The notes under the pieces are model-generated. The model worked only from the letters and a program-made list of their open reading frames with translations, did no database searches and was not told the DNA's origin. Shown here piece after piece: positions 45,672 to 58,571 of a stretch of 64,000 nt of DNA; the first letter of the stretch is position 1; the number at the start of each line of letters is the position of its first letter. This DNA comes from Cornus controversa. Lineage: Eukaryota > Streptophyta > Magnoliopsida > Cornales > Cornaceae. A program made the position numbers and the translations under genes. Location of the stretch: contig CM048853.1 of the NCBI GenBank assembly GCA_026545225.1, positions 48,533,755 through 48,597,754 on the forward strand. Reading direction: 5' to 3'.

Positions 45672-48456
45672 AAATATCTTCTAAGTTCTAGTGTTCTATA
45701 TATATAAAGTATAAAGTATATAATATATAAATAAATATTAATACCTTCTAAATTTTAGTATTCTATTTATATATAAAGTATAAAATATATAATATATAAA
45801 TAAATACTAATAACTTTTAAGTTTTATGAGTGAGTATATTACCAACGTTTAAAAAAAAAAAAATTCATACATAATCGTTGAAGAACCAAAACCGAACGTT
45901 TTAAAATTAAGAAATCGTCAAAAATAGTTTCGATTTCGATTTTATCAAGAACCGTAAAGAACTGAATTATGTGCACACTCCTAATTATAATATTAAAAAG
46001 ATAAGAATCTAAATATTGTCTGATTTAATAATTCTTTGTTTAGAATAGAGAATGGAGAACATTAGGATTCAGAGATTCGTGGAGAGAGAATACAGCGGCC
46101 CTAAAAATAATTATTATATGTCCTAAAATAGTAACTCTTACAATAAGTGTGGGACCACTATTGGTATTGGTTGCCGACACACGAGGCATTACAACTTTGT
46201 TTTCTTGGCTCTTGTCCTTGTCCTTTCTATACCCCCGTGATTACATAGTCCAGACTCTTCCTGGACCATGTGTACCCCCCCCCCCCCAAAGACTAGAAAG
46301 TTGGTTGAACCTAAACCTAAATCAAACATGTCTATATTTAGAAAGAAAATGGGTACCATATAAGGAGAAATTATTACATGGTGTACCGGACTAATAATGG
46401 ACTATGGCTAGTTTTTATTTTATTTTTGATTTTTTTTTTCTCATTTGTTGTTTTAAATTAAAAATAAAATAATTATTTCAAGTCATTCCCTTAAATGCTT
46501 ATTTTAACAAATTCATTTCACTTTTTACGTTATGAAATAGTCATTCTATTTTTACTTATTATTAAAATCATTCTCTCTCTTTTACAACTCACTCCCAAAA
46601 AAAATTATATATATATATCATTAGCGTTAATTTCTCTCTATATATAATAGGTATGTTATATACTTGTCACGCGCTTATATATATATATATATACATGTCA
46701 CATGCTCATATATTTAACTTGCTATATTTTAAATTGTGAAAGAAAATAAAGATTTTTGTTTTATCACTTTCAATTTTTAATAAAATATTAAAATTTTTTC
46801 TCGTATAAAGGATTATATTAATCTTGACTAGAAGAAAAAGACAGATTATATCTTGATTTAGAAAGTTTTAATTGAATGAATAATTAAAAAAAATCACATG
46901 ATAATTAAATTAAAGCTGGCCAAATGTCCCATTTTTAAAACTGATTCTGTTTTATATAAAAAAGTATAACTTATTGAAAGGTACTACAATTTCATTCTTA
47001 CATGATTCTCAATCTGCGGCCAAACATTAAAATAAAAATGGACATTCCATTCTATTCTTATTTCTAACTTCATTCCATTTCTATTCCATTTCATTAAGTT
47101 TTGTGTTAATTTTATTTAATATTTTTGATTACGTGTGGGTTACGTTTTTAACATGTTTGTCGGCAACTCTCTATGTTAGGTGGAATGCACTATGACGTCA
47201 CCAATCAATCTAATGATGCAAATCCATTGAAATATATATATATATATATATTAGTTGGTCCAGAACTTGGTGCTATAATTTAATCAAAATCAATGTTCAG
47301 ATTTTTTATATCTTATTAAACTATAATAAATCCACTTTTTTTAATCAGAGAGTTTTGATTACACTCCATCGAATAATACATAACCATTTAATAATTAATA
47401 ATTTCTCCCTGATAGCATTGTTTTTAAATGAAATTTTCTAAAAATTCCAAGTCCCTCACAAGAGAAATGGCCCCACCACCACCTAATAACTCACCTAACT
47501 CTACTGAGAATATCAATTTTTTTTTCTTCCATCTCTTTTTCCTATATCCTATGTGGTCCTTATTAATCATCCGACATTTGAACCACCAATTGTTAAACCT
47601 AATACTATTTCATTTATTACTGACATTTAGGGCTCATTACTTTGCCTACCTAAACGTTATGTCAGAGGACCACAATGTGGGTTCTAGCGCACATGCAAGT
47701 TCACTTCAAACCCAATATTGATCACATACAGCTCAAAATGAAGAAGAGCCCCGCATTGAACATAAGAGAGTGAGAATGTACAAGGCATTAAATTTTCACA
47801 AAACTTGAAAAAAAAATCGAATGTGACAGCTTATGCACATGTTGTGAACTCGTTAAAAAGAGAAACACCCGTGTCGGATACACAATAACGTTTTGCCAAT
47901 TTTATGCACCCCAACAAACATATATAATAAGAATAAAGGATGTTATCCACTTTAAATATGCACATAACACCTAGATGTGACTACAGAACATGTGTTTCAC
48001 CAAGCTCAATTTTTTCAATGCTAGAAAAAGATTTAAGTATTTGATTTCATGCACAAAAAGATCTGAAATAGGAGTTTCTGTACCACATAGATCTAGTCTG
48101 GCCTGGCCCACCAGCTTGGTGCGAAGAGTCCCTGCGAGCCGAGAGGCAAGTCTCAACCCATGGTCCCGCTCGGGCCTACTCTGGACAGGCCCACTTGGTG
48201 TAAGGGCCTGGGCTTTGCCCTTAGGCCCATGGGCCGACACGTCAGCCAGGCCTGCCATTCCCACAAGTTATAGAATTAGAAAAACCCAACCACCCTTTTC
48301 TTATTTTTATCTTTTCCTAGTGAGTCATGTTATATCTAAACATGTATATATATACACGCACGCAATAGTTTCACTTTCACCATTGAACCTATTAATTTGT
48401 TTACATAAATTAAACAAATAACATAAAGTGATATTTAGTTGAAACTATACTGTACC
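45000..48456. other. AT-rich intergenic DNA; no gene recognised
   Basis: It contains AT microsatellites (about 45336-45354, 45634-45670, 46671-46692, 47231-47252), near-repeats of TATATAAATAAATATTAATA around 45720-45810, and a 13-14 base C run at about 46273. A patch at 48090-48260 with GC far above its surroundings is full of GGCCC/GGGCC steps. Open frames across this patch (47971-48421) are not recognisable and I treat them as chance. Confidence 0.5.
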
Positions 48457-51400
48457 TCAGTCAAGCACATCTGGAAATGGTGTCCATCTAAAAGCATATG
48501 CTTGTCTCAGTTTTGCACCAAATGACCTGTTCGGGAATACATTGTCTGCTTTCATCCTCTCAACAAACCCATAAGCCGGCGCTTTTGCGTTTTCATAAGC
48601 CTGAAAAAGAACCTCGTATGGCTTGAGATGTCCGGTGTATCCAGACAGCCTCATTCCCAGAAGCAACTTCTCGGCATTATGCACATCACCCCGTTTTGCA
48701 TACTGATCCATGATTACCATGTACGAGTTAAACATCGGCCTCACGCGCTTCTGACTTGCCTTCTGCAAAAGATAGTCGGCTTTCTCCACTTCCCCAGCTT
48801 CCACATAAAGCCTCACAAGTGCGTCCCAAGTGAGCGGGCCGATCCTGCACCCACTATCTCCCATCCGTTCCACAAGTTCCTTACCTTTAGCCACTAGCTT
48901 GTGGTTGGCATAAACGTTCAGAAGTGCAGAGTAATGCCTGGATGAGGGCCTTTTCCATGTCTGAATCATCTTCTCAAAAACTGCCTCTGCCTCCTCTATT
49001 CTGCCCAACTTGCCCCAAGCTTCAATGGCAGCTATGCACTCATCAATCCTGAGATCAGATTCGCAAACCTTCCAAATTCTCATCACCTCATCGGCATTGC
49101 CAAGAGAACCATAGAGAGGAAGTAAAGCTTTGTGGGCCACATGTTTCCTTTTCAAGCTTGCCTCTTCTATGTCCTTCAAGACAGCTTCAGCTTTGCCTTT
49201 GAGCCCTCCAGATATGTAATGCCGAGCTAAGAGAGTTTGGGCTCGGATGTCAGGTTCAATGCCTTCAGCCTTCATCTTTTTTATCAACTGCTCCATCCCT
49301 GTAAAGTCATTGGCCTCGCCTTTTGTGTCTATTAAGATCGTGTAAGTAAATCGAGACGGCTTTATATCTCTTTTTTCCATGAATAATAAGATATTGGCTA
49401 TTTTCTTCTTGTCAAACCTCTTGTAGAGAAGGATCATCTGATTGCAAGCAAAAACAGTAATTGGCAACTCCAGCTCCTTCATTTTGTTGAACACCTCCTC
49501 TGCTTTCTCCTTGTTGAGAGGGTTGACACAGTTAGCTAACAGGGCTCTATAAATTACTTCACCCCTGAAGCACTCTGGAATATTATTAATATACTTCTCA
49601 GCCTTCTGGATGCCGCTTACTTTGGCAACCAAATCAACACAAGAAGCATAATCTTGTTCAGTGAATTCAAGCTGCTTATTTGCCTCAAGCCACTCCAAAA
49701 ACTGCATTACACATAAACATGTTAGTTTTATGTTCAGCAGTTGACAGCATCAAGAGTTATGACTCATCAAAAGCCCATAAAAGATAAAAATAAAAATAAA
49801 AAGCAGCAGCAATTTTTTTGGTGGAGTATGTAATCATCACCAAAATTCCAAGCAAGAACGAATGGAACTTTTATGGTAAAGCATCAAAAACTTTTACCAC
49901 ATGAGCCAGCAATGACAATTACATGTTGATAGAACAAATATAACCATAATATATTTTCAATTTAATCATCAAAATCACCAACCCTGAACCTTATAGGAGT
50001 TAACTCCTATATAAGTTCAAGATTGACGAACTAGGAATTTTTCATTCTTTATTAATGAGTAATATTGCTAACTCCGCCTGTGTTGTTGTTGTTGTTGTAA
50101 GTAATATTGCTATTAACAAAGAGAGAGCACTAAAGATAGACAACTAGAGGTCAAAAAGAAGCCAAAATCTCCTACAGTTAGTTTCCTTGTGCGTGTGTTT
50201 AAAGGAGCAAAAATGGAACCATAGCCAGTGGAAATATAGGAGACTGTCTTTCCATGTCATTGGCTACTTGAACTACTTGGTAGGATAACTCTTCTCACAT
50301 TGGCAGACCCAGCAGCAACTATTATTTTCCCCAATTTTGGGCAATCATTTTGAGAACTTTTAGGTCTAGAATTCTTTTGGTATTTGGGCAACCCAAAAAG
50401 ATTGTCTCATGAACTTTTAGGTCTAGCAAAACTTATGATTTACTTGTTGAAAAGAATCACGGATTATGAAAAGGCTAATAAAACTGTAATATACAGGGAG
50501 AATTTTATCAAGGAAAAGTACATGCTTAGCATCAACTGTTGCTTAAGAAAAACTATGCAAGATACAACAGTCCAAGGACCAAGGAGAAAGATTAAAAAGA
50601 AAATAAAAAACTATTATAGTAAAACTTCAGGTAATTTATCAATTTGAACCATGACTTTCCCCTCTTCAAATGTCATAAATGATCGCACCTCGAATTTGAC
50701 ACTCCTCGAGGCCCTCCACCTGATTGCATCCTCCCCTAGTGGCATGAAAAACAATATAATGACTCGAGCTGCTAAATTGTAATGCCCAGCTAACTAAGGG
50801 TGCAACTTGGGTCGGTCAACCCGAGCCCAACCCGATTTTTCAAGGGGTCGGGCAACCGGTTTTAAAATTAGGGTTGGGCTTGGGTTGAAAAATCGCAACC
50901 TGAATTCAATTAGGGTTGGGCTTGGGTTGAGGTCCTATCAACCCTAGCCCAACCTGAACCTGAATTCTAATTTTATTTTTTATATATTTTTATTTTAAAT
51001 ATACCCTAATTATTTCAAAATATGGTTAGGTAGGTCTAGTTAGTAGTTCATTAGTTATTATGTCATAGGATGTACTTGTCAATATCTTTAATTTTTTCAA
51101 TTGTGAATTAGTTATGGTTGTTCCTTTTAGTATTCACAATAATTATGTTTAGTGGTAGATGATGTGCATTCCAAACACATAAAAGAATGAGAAAGCAATG
51201 TATAAGTTTCATAAAGTCAATGTTGTACAGGATACTTATATGATAAAATCAGAGTGGTAACCCGAATTCTAACCCGAAATCTCAGCCTAAGTTGCAAACC
51301 CGAATTCAACCCGAACGAAAAAATTTAAGGATGAGTTGGGGTAGGGTTGGTTAGCTTTGGTTGAAGGTCAGGTTAGGGTTGATCATTTCATATGTTGGGT

Positions 51401-54400
51401 TCAACCCAAGCTGTACCTCCAACCCGCCCGAGTTGCACCCCTACAATTAACACAATAACCAAAATAAAACTCGTCCCTCTACGAAATTAGCAAAATCCAC
51501 AATGGATGTTTCCACAGAAACAACAATTCCATAGAGGACCAAGAATTCTTGCGTCAATAATATTTCTCCACGCCACTTATCATGCTGGAAAATCACCCTC
51601 TATCCATTACCCATCATGAAAGTGATATGTTTTTCAAATTCTTTTATCCAACCTAAGGCCTTTTTGTAACTCCACTACATGGGGACCCTAACCTTCCTCA
51701 AGGTCCAACTCCCTTGATTACTCCCACATTTTCTTCTACAACTGTTCCTCGTAAGCAGCCCTTTCCTCTGCAAATTCCAAAAACCATTTCCCAGCCATGT
51801 CTAAATTTCTAATTCCCAAGCATCCCATTTTATGTGAAGAACAAACCTGCTCCCAATCAACCGTATGCTGTTTGAACTCCTCTCCTAAACCTTCCCATAA
51901 GAAATTCCTTGCATCTTTTTAAATCTCTACATCATCAAGACTGGAGTAATGAAAATAAATATGAACGACGTCAGCAGTCTCCAGAGGATGCTTTTAGAAG
52001 GGGTGAGGCAACATCCCCAGGATAAATATTAGCCTTTCCACCCCTACCAGTCACTTCTCAAACCACTCAACCACTGAATCCCAAACTATAATAGAAGTAA
52101 GACTACCTCAAAGGCTAGGTCAGTCTCATCAATCGTTATACTGATCTGTCACCCATTTTCTTGAACGCCTATCTCAACAACCAAAATCCCTAAAGAAATT
52201 TGCACCTTTAAAGCATCTCTGCAACCAATAACCTATAGCTTTGCTATTCTAAAACACATTTCTGATCCCTAGCCCTCCCTAAACCTTAGAACAACAAGAA
52301 GATTTCTATCTAAGCAAATGGTCTTTCCCATTGCCTCTACCATGTACCAAAACAAAATATTTTGAACACTTCCAATTCTATTTGTTGTGCTAACTAGGAT
52401 CTTAATTAGAGAGAATCAATACAAAATTACATATAATTGTTTGGCCCTGAACAAGGAAAACCTCCATGGCCTCTCAAACATGGGAAACAATATATTCATA
52501 AAATATTTTGATTGGGTGTAACATGAGATTCACATGTGCAGAACAGGTGCGAGATTTTTTTTTAACAATAAAGATCTCATATCTGAGCTTCTTTTTTTTT
52601 TCATAATGTCCACTCACATAGTTTAAATTTTTTTAACTCAAATACAGGTGAATTGGCTAACAAGAGGGAATATAATTAAATTAAGCAGCATCAAAATCAA
52701 CATCGCAAGATTTTCTTGTCAAGTAAAATGTAAAGATTTATGATTTAGGTCAGAATGATAAACAGGTATAGCATAATTGAGGTCCTTTAGGAAAAATAAG
52801 AAAAGTGGAGAGATTATAAATCATATGGGAACATTAATAATAAATGAAGCATGAAATACTAAGCTATATGAACTTCATGTGAATAAAATTTTGAGCAAAA
52901 GCACCTGCAAGGCCCTGCCATACATCTGACACTTCCAAAGATTAACCATGGTCAAAGAAATATCTGATCGATCCAAACTATTTCCTTCCTCTATCCACTT
53001 CTGAAGAGCACCATGAATAGATTGTGCTGGTGCAGAAACAATAGCCTTAAACAACTCTGACGAAGCCCTTCCTTTCCGAGAGTTCTTGCCGTTTGCTCTC
53101 ATTTCAGCAGCTGAAAGGTCCAGATATTTTGCAGAAACTTCGGGTAAATCATTATCCGATAGCTCTGCCTCAGAAACTACCTCTTCCCCAATTTTTTCCC
53201 CCACATTGTGCTCAACTATAGCTGATGTTTCGGGCTCTGAACCATCTTCCAATGTATGATTCTCATCACTAATTCTTGCACTGGCCTGTGAACAAAAATT
53301 ATGACTCCCAGTATAGAAATTTTCACCTACATGTGGAAGGTAATAGAATTTCGGTAGAAAGTATCTTCCAGTCAATGGTCTTTTAAGCTTGCAAATACTG
53401 GCTCTCTCTACTACAATATTTCTTGGAATATCTGATTTAGCACTGAAAGTTCTGGAAGCCCCATGGTCATACATTAGTCTTCTGGATAGATATAAAATAA
53501 ATTATACAATTGGAGTTAAAGACAAAAACAAAAAAGAAGCATATATAACTGTAATGAAAGGATAAACAAAGTGCAAATAAAGATGGAAGAGGCAAATGTT
53601 CATGCTGCTTTGAAGAACTAAATATCATAAAGTTAAGCATACAATTAAATTTTGGTGCTGGAGCACTCAAGGACAGCCGTAAGACCTGGAAAATAGTAAA
53701 GGTTGGACTATGTAAGGGCAAAATAATGAGAATAAATTGGTGACTTTCTTAATTGTATTGTAGCATCACAGTATATGTAAAGGAAAACCTATTTTGAAGT
53801 AAAATGAAGAAGGTAAAAATAAAAAAACAGACCATTACCCAGTGTTAGACCCATTAAAGTGGGATCATGAGAGTAACGGACTTGGATCACAGACCTAAAC
53901 ATTTCGCATTATTGTATGAAATAAATAGTAACTCAAACAGTTGTTCTGACACCAGTTAGTCTGACCTTTTACAGATAATGGTCCCATAATGTCAAAGAAG
54001 GTAATAATGATCACGATGACAATGCCAGTAACAAGAATAATGATGATAATGACACCGATCATAGTAAGGCAGAAAAATGTGTGTGTGTGAGAGAGAGAGA
54101 TTACACATAAAAACTAACTATTCAAGCACTCATAATTTTTATCACCCTTAATTAAATACCAAGAAAGGGGTAATAAGCCTAAAGTCACTCAGAAGTAATA
54201 TAAAATGATGTATTTATCGGCTGAAGAATAATTATGGGAACAAAAAATGAATAGCAAAAATTATATAATCATTCTAAATGAACACTAACTATGGGAACAA
54301 AAATGAATAGAAAAAATTAAAATTTCAATTTCATGATTACCGGTAGAACGACATCAAAAAGGCACTTTAATCACTTTGCGAAAAAACTATTTCTTACGAG

Positions 54401-54781
54401 TTACAACCAATTTCATGAAACGAAAGGAAGTTGATACTAAAATCACTAGCAGTAAAACCTAACTTCTGCAATTATAAACTAAAAGAAACAAAAAAAACAT
54501 AAAAGTAAAAGAAAACAAGAAATTGAGGACAAAAATCACTTTCATCATAATATATTTGTCTCCATCATTGAACTAAAATTTACCAGAGGAGGAGAAAATA
54601 AAAAATAATAATAAAAAAGGTACTGAAATCCCTTGGAATTTATTTCTGTTAATCACTTGCAGAGACGCAAACAATAGACACAAACTCACTTAACAAACAA
54701 CAGCATATCAAAAGTTCCATTTGGTAATGTAATCGTTAGCGCTTGCGTGCGAGTTTTGTATGTGCTTTTGTGTGTGTTTGT

Positions 54782-54861
<80 letters not shown>

Positions 54862-54893
54862 AGGGGCTGGGCAGCTCGACGGAGTGACCACAT
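48457..54893 (-). CDS. P-class pentatricopeptide repeat protein, PPR596-like, mitochondrial
   Basis: Three exons on the minus strand: 54893-54859 (35 nt), 53481-52905 and 49701-48457. They join in phase to 618 residues plus stop. Exon 1 gives MWSLRRAAQPL. Its last two bases complete an Arg with the next exon (RRLMYDHGASRTFS), a basic, Ser-rich mitochondrial-type presequence. Exon 2 continues through an acidic linker to LSAAEMRANGKNSRKGRASS and ISLTMVNLWKCQMYGRALQ. Exon 3 is a run of PPR motifs, with VFACNQMILLYKRFDKKKIA, IEAWGKLGRIEEAEAVFEKM and GPLTWDALVRLYVEAGEVEK. Such proteins bind organellar RNA. The closest Arabidopsis relatives I recall are At1g80270 (PPR596, about 596 residues) and At1g15480. 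The ATG in exon 2 (53474) is in frame but would drop the presequence. Intron 1 starts in a microsatellite; intron 2 holds a hAT MITE and a LINE piece. Confidence 0.9.
50795..51443. mobile_element. hAT-type MITE in PPR intron 2
   Basis: The left end TAAGGGTGCAACTTGGGTCGG and right end CCGCCCGAGTTGCACCCCTA are inverted. Flanks CAGCTAAC (50787-50794) and CAATTAAC (51444-51451) form an 8-bp target duplication with two changes. The interior repeats AACCCGA and GGGTTGGGC and codes for nothing. Length is 649 bp. Confidence 0.85.
51480..52400 (-). pseudogene. LINE remnant (reverse-transcriptase zinc-finger region) in PPR intron 2
   Basis: The minus strand at about 51890-51760 reads HTVDWEQVCSSHKMGCLGIR then NLDMAGKWFLEFAEERAA. 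This matches the WDxVCxPKxxGGLGIRxL...LLGKWLWRF segment after the reverse transcriptase in plant LINEs. Frames on either side are broken by stops. It has the same orientation as the host gene. Confidence 0.65.
52401..52904 (-). other. 5' part of PPR intron 2
   Basis: The intron begins with donor GTGCTT right after the codons for RALQ. It holds no recognised element here. Confidence 0.6.
54784..54857. repeat. Compound (TA)n(GA)n microsatellite at a splice donor
   Basis: About 38 bases of TA repeat are followed by about 35 bases of GA repeat, ending at 54856. On the minus strand the GA tract reads as the CT run that starts at the third base of intron 1 (GTCTCTCT...). The donor therefore consists of the exon end CTCAG, then GT, then the repeat. 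Confidence 0.92.
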
Positions 54894-57824
54894 AATGTGA
54901 TTCTGAGTTTGGAAGGAAAGAGGTTGAGACCATAAAGCAAAAAAAGAAGAGGATTCGAGTGAGGGTTCGAAAATTCTTTAAGCTCAAAACCTTTAACGTT
55001 TAATTTAACCCCAATAATAAAAAATAAAAATAAAAAGAAAAAGAAACAAACAAACAGAAAAGATTTATAAAGAAACTATTATGATATTATGATCTAAATT
55101 TTGAAAAATAAATAGCAGAATAAAAGTTATCATCAAATAAGCAATGAAATGTCTAGATAGATGGTAAATGTGAAATAAATATTTAAGTCTCTCAATTCAA
55201 TTTTTTATTTGGTGGTAAGTTGATTTAATTTTTTATTTTCAATGATAAGTTTCATTTTACCTATAATTGATCTATCGTTTTTAATAATTTTCCGTACTCA
55301 AAATAAATTATGAAAATGGCTGAAAGTGCCGATGATACATTATCCGAAAATCGATACCATAAAACAGTGGTAGAATGACTGCATGTTGAAATAAAAAAAA
55401 TGAGTTAAATGACAAACACCATGTGATATGAAAAGCCAATCACCTTAACTTGAAATATTTAAATGCATGAGAGACATTTGGACACAAAAATTACTTATGA
55501 GTCATACTTTTAAACTCTTAAGATAAACAAGTCTTATAAAAATTTTAAAAAGACAAAGAAGTCTTACTTTTAAATACTAATAACAAATAAGTCCTACAAA
55601 ATTTTTACAAAGACAAATAAATCCTATAAAAATTTTACAAAGACAAATAAGTCCTACTTTTAAAAAATATTTCCAACCAAGTTCAAATTTTATAACTAAT
55701 GAACTTTTTTTCAGTATTGCTATTTATTTCTCAATTTTCATTAGTGCCTTTTTTCACACTCTACTTTCAATATTTTGTAACTAATACCTATTTAAAAAAA
55801 TATTAATTGTTACCAAAATTAATAATCCTAAAATATTTAAAAAATTATTTCAATTCACTTTCCGTAAATACTCACAACATGTTAAAATACAACGAAATAC
55901 TTTTCATTCATTACATTTATGAATAATAAATGATTTTTTCTATTGTTTTTGAATCTTCTATTTACTATTGCTTAAAAAAACTCAATAATAAAAAATAAAT
56001 CTCTACTAATTTAAGAAAATGTTAGCTAAAAATATTATCAAATTATCTTAATAAATCGAATATAATGTGAATTTGAAATAAAACTTTTTTCTTAAATTAT
56101 TTATTTTCAATAAAGTTTATAGCAAAATAGTTTGGAGAAAATTAGTTAGGCAACATGCGTGATATATGAAAAGAGTAAAAGAGAAATTGTACTAGTTATA
56201 GACGTTGTTGAATTTTTTTTATGAAAAGTAGGACTTCATTGTCCGATGAACCTTTTTTTAGAACTTATTTGTTTTTTTGAAAATTTTATAGGACTTATTT
56301 GTTTTTAGAGTTTAAAAATATAATTTCTTTGCCTTTATGAAAATTTTATAAGACTTATTTGTCTTTAGAGTTTAAAAGTAGAACTTATTAGTAATTTTTT
56401 CTTTAGACATCTGGAGTGTGCCACCTAAGTACCTAACCATTCTTTTTCTTTACTACTTCGATTTTCAACATAATAATCTAAAATGGATTCCTTTCAGTAA
56501 TTAAAATCCGTTGCACCAATATTCCGATCAAATGGAAAAGAATTTCTCATTAAAAGGGTTCCATTAGTTATATTTACAGTAATATATTAAATATAAAAAC
56601 CTCTTATTTAAAATAAATAAAAGACAAAGCTATTTGGAATAGTTCGACCGAGAATCCTATATAAGTTTTGATCTTATTCTATGCAGGAATAAGAACGTGC
56701 ATTTGTTGTTTCATAAATATTACCCTAAGCGCCTCTAGTCCAATGTTATAACCGATACTACTTACTTGATCAAAAAAAAAAAAATTATATATATATATAT
56801 ATTACTTTTCAAGTTTTATTTTCATCAATAAATTATATTTGTTAGATGGATTTTTTTTTTCTTTTTCAAAAGATAAAGCAAACGCCTGCGGTATTGTTCC
56901 TGGCTCAAATACTCAACTTCCTCTTCAGGGAGGAAAGATCATATATATATATATCAATCAGGCATGTTAAAGCTTACAGCAGATGACGGACGAAATTTTA
57001 CAGAATCATCAATTGAACAATAGACTGTTAAAGCAGTTCATTCAATGGCCAAACCATTTGCTGGCTAATTATCATATTATCTTCAAATATAATTTGAAGA
57101 TCTTCAACTGCTATTAAGCAACACAAAAATTACAAGAACAGGTGATTCTTTCATACAATTGAACTTCAACCCATTATAGCATTTTTGTCATTGGCTCTTT
57201 TTGCATGATTGTCTTACAAAACTAAACATAGATACATACATGATTGTCTTACAAAACTAAACATAGATAAATAGTTCATATGTTCCTACATAACAAGTTC
57301 TCTGTGAAAAATTCCTAAGCCCTTACATAATAGGTTGTGCAGTGTAGCTCCTTAAAAATGGCAGATTTAATGCATCACAAGCAATGTAAAACCGAAACCG
57401 AGCACTAGCCCAAGACGAAGATATATATAGAAGCAGACATATGGTGGCTTTAGCTGATTTAGTCTATAGTCATCCTCTTGAACATCTTCCAAACTCTTAT
57501 GACTCTTGACATTTTCGTGATTGTCCATCAACCCAAAATCATTTGTTCCGAGAATTTCTTTTTGTTTTTTTTTTTCTCTACAATTCTGAAGTATAAAATG
57601 TCAAATGAGACGAAACTCACACTATCCAATAGCGGACAATCACGACTATCACTAACATTCCTCCCATACAAGATTTGTTAGGTCATTTGGTGCATCAATC
57701 GACACAATACATCAAACCAAATTTTCCTACACAATCTCTTCCCAAAAAAAGACATGCATGCATGTTTCAATCCTAAGCATGCTATGTATCCTTTTCCATT
57801 GTCCCTTCTCTTCCACTAAAAATA
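54894..57824. other. Intergenic between the PPR and MIZ1-like genes
   Basis: The part next to 54894 is the PPR leader and promoter. The Mutator-type MITE (55482-56405) fills the middle. The remainder is AT-rich, with an AT run near 56788-56802. 57480-57824 is probably the 3' UTR of the MIZ1-like gene. Confidence 0.5.
55482..56405. mobile_element. Mutator-type MITE, family B copy 2, with repeated subterminal units
   Basis: The termini are AAAAATTACTTATGAGTC on the left and AGAACTTATTAGTAATTTTT on the right, inverted. Both arms extend inwards as tandem units of about 31 bp containing AAATAAGTCCTATAAAAATT or its complement (three to four on the left, about three on the right). Flanks AGACATTTGG (55472-55481) and AGACATCTGG (56405-56414) form a 9-10 bp target duplication, as for Mutator-like elements. 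The interior is AT-rich and non-coding. Confidence 0.8.
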
Positions 57825-58571
57825 TCAAATCCTGACGAAGAAGATGCTGAGCTCGGGGCCATTGTTACCGTCCGGACTCATCATGTAATAAGTTTCAGAG
57901 TCCTTAGATCCGATGACTCGCTCAAAGTGCGCGCGCATGTACGTCAGCTCCCCCTCCGGCATGTCTGCGGCCTCACTAGGCAGCACGCCGGCACCCATTG
58001 ACACCGCATGCAGCATCTGCATGACATTCAAATCATCCTCCGTGGGCTCTCTCTTCACCCCATACCCTGTTTTTTTACCGTTGCAAAACATTGTCCATAT
58101 TGGTTCATCAACGAGCTTAGTCTTCTCCGCTCGATTCTTTTCACATTCTAGTGCAATCCTAACAAGCCCCGACCCCATTTCTTGAAGAAGCTTTCCTGTT
58201 GGAATACCCATTTCTAGCACCAGCATGGGGAGGCACCTAGAGTTTTCTTGTATGGCAAGGTTAACCCTAGACCTCCGGTACCCGAAAAGCGTCCCGGTCA
58301 TCCGTGTCCCTCCATGGATGTGTCCGTCGTTGATGCCACGGCTTCTGTGGTGATTCCCCGGCATCTTGCATGCCGGAGTTATGATTGGGAATGACCGGAA
58401 CACAGCCCGGAAGCGCCGGAAAAGCTTTGTGGATTTTGTAGGGCCTTTTTTGGGAGATGGCTGTTGAAGGGAAACCGGAGGCCGGGTAGGTGACTGGTCT
58501 GGTGCGGCAGCGTGTGGAGAATGGGGCTGCGGTGCTGGCGGAGGTGGTGGTGGAGTCTTTGGTGCAGCCAT
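57825..58571 (-). CDS. MIZU-KUSSEI 1-like protein (MIZ1/DUF617 domain)
   Basis: This is an intronless gene of 248 codons plus stop. The start is ATG at 58571 (MAAPKTPPPP); the open frame extends 21 bases further only to a GTG, which plants would not normally use. Residues 1-50 are low-complexity Pro, Ser and His. A basic FRRFRAVFRSFPIITPACK stretch follows. The MIZ1 domain runs from about residue 90 to the end, with GTLFGYRRSRVNLAIQE, PMLVLEMGIPTGKLLQEMGS, EPIWTMFCNGKKTGYGVKRE and MSPDGNNGPELSIFFVRI. MIZ1 in Arabidopsis is needed for root hydrotropism and acts at the ER face; several paralogues have unknown roles. I cannot say which paralogue this is. Confidence 0.92.
   Translation of the reverse strand: MAAPKTPPPPPPAPQPHSPHAAAPDQSPTRPPVSLQQPSPKKGPTKSTKLFRRFRAVFRSFPIITPACKMPGNHHRSRGINDGHIHGGTRMTGTLFGYRRSRVNLAIQENSRCLPMLVLEMGIPTGKLLQEMGSGLVRIALECEKNRAEKTKLVDEPIWTMFCNGKKTGYGVKREPTEDDLNVMQMLHAVSMGAGVLPSEAADMPEGELTYMRAHFERVIGSKDSETYYMMSPDGNNGPELSIFFVRI

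Noticed and set aside
47971..48421. Overlapping frames over the GC-rich patch on both strands
   Set aside because: Composition alone explains them (GGCCC/GGGCC-rich repeat); there is no known domain, splice signal or continuity.
54686..54987. Three overlapping minus-strand frames coding for SLSLSL and IYIYIY runs
   Set aside because: They are translations of the microsatellite; only the 35 nt at 54859-54893 are coding.
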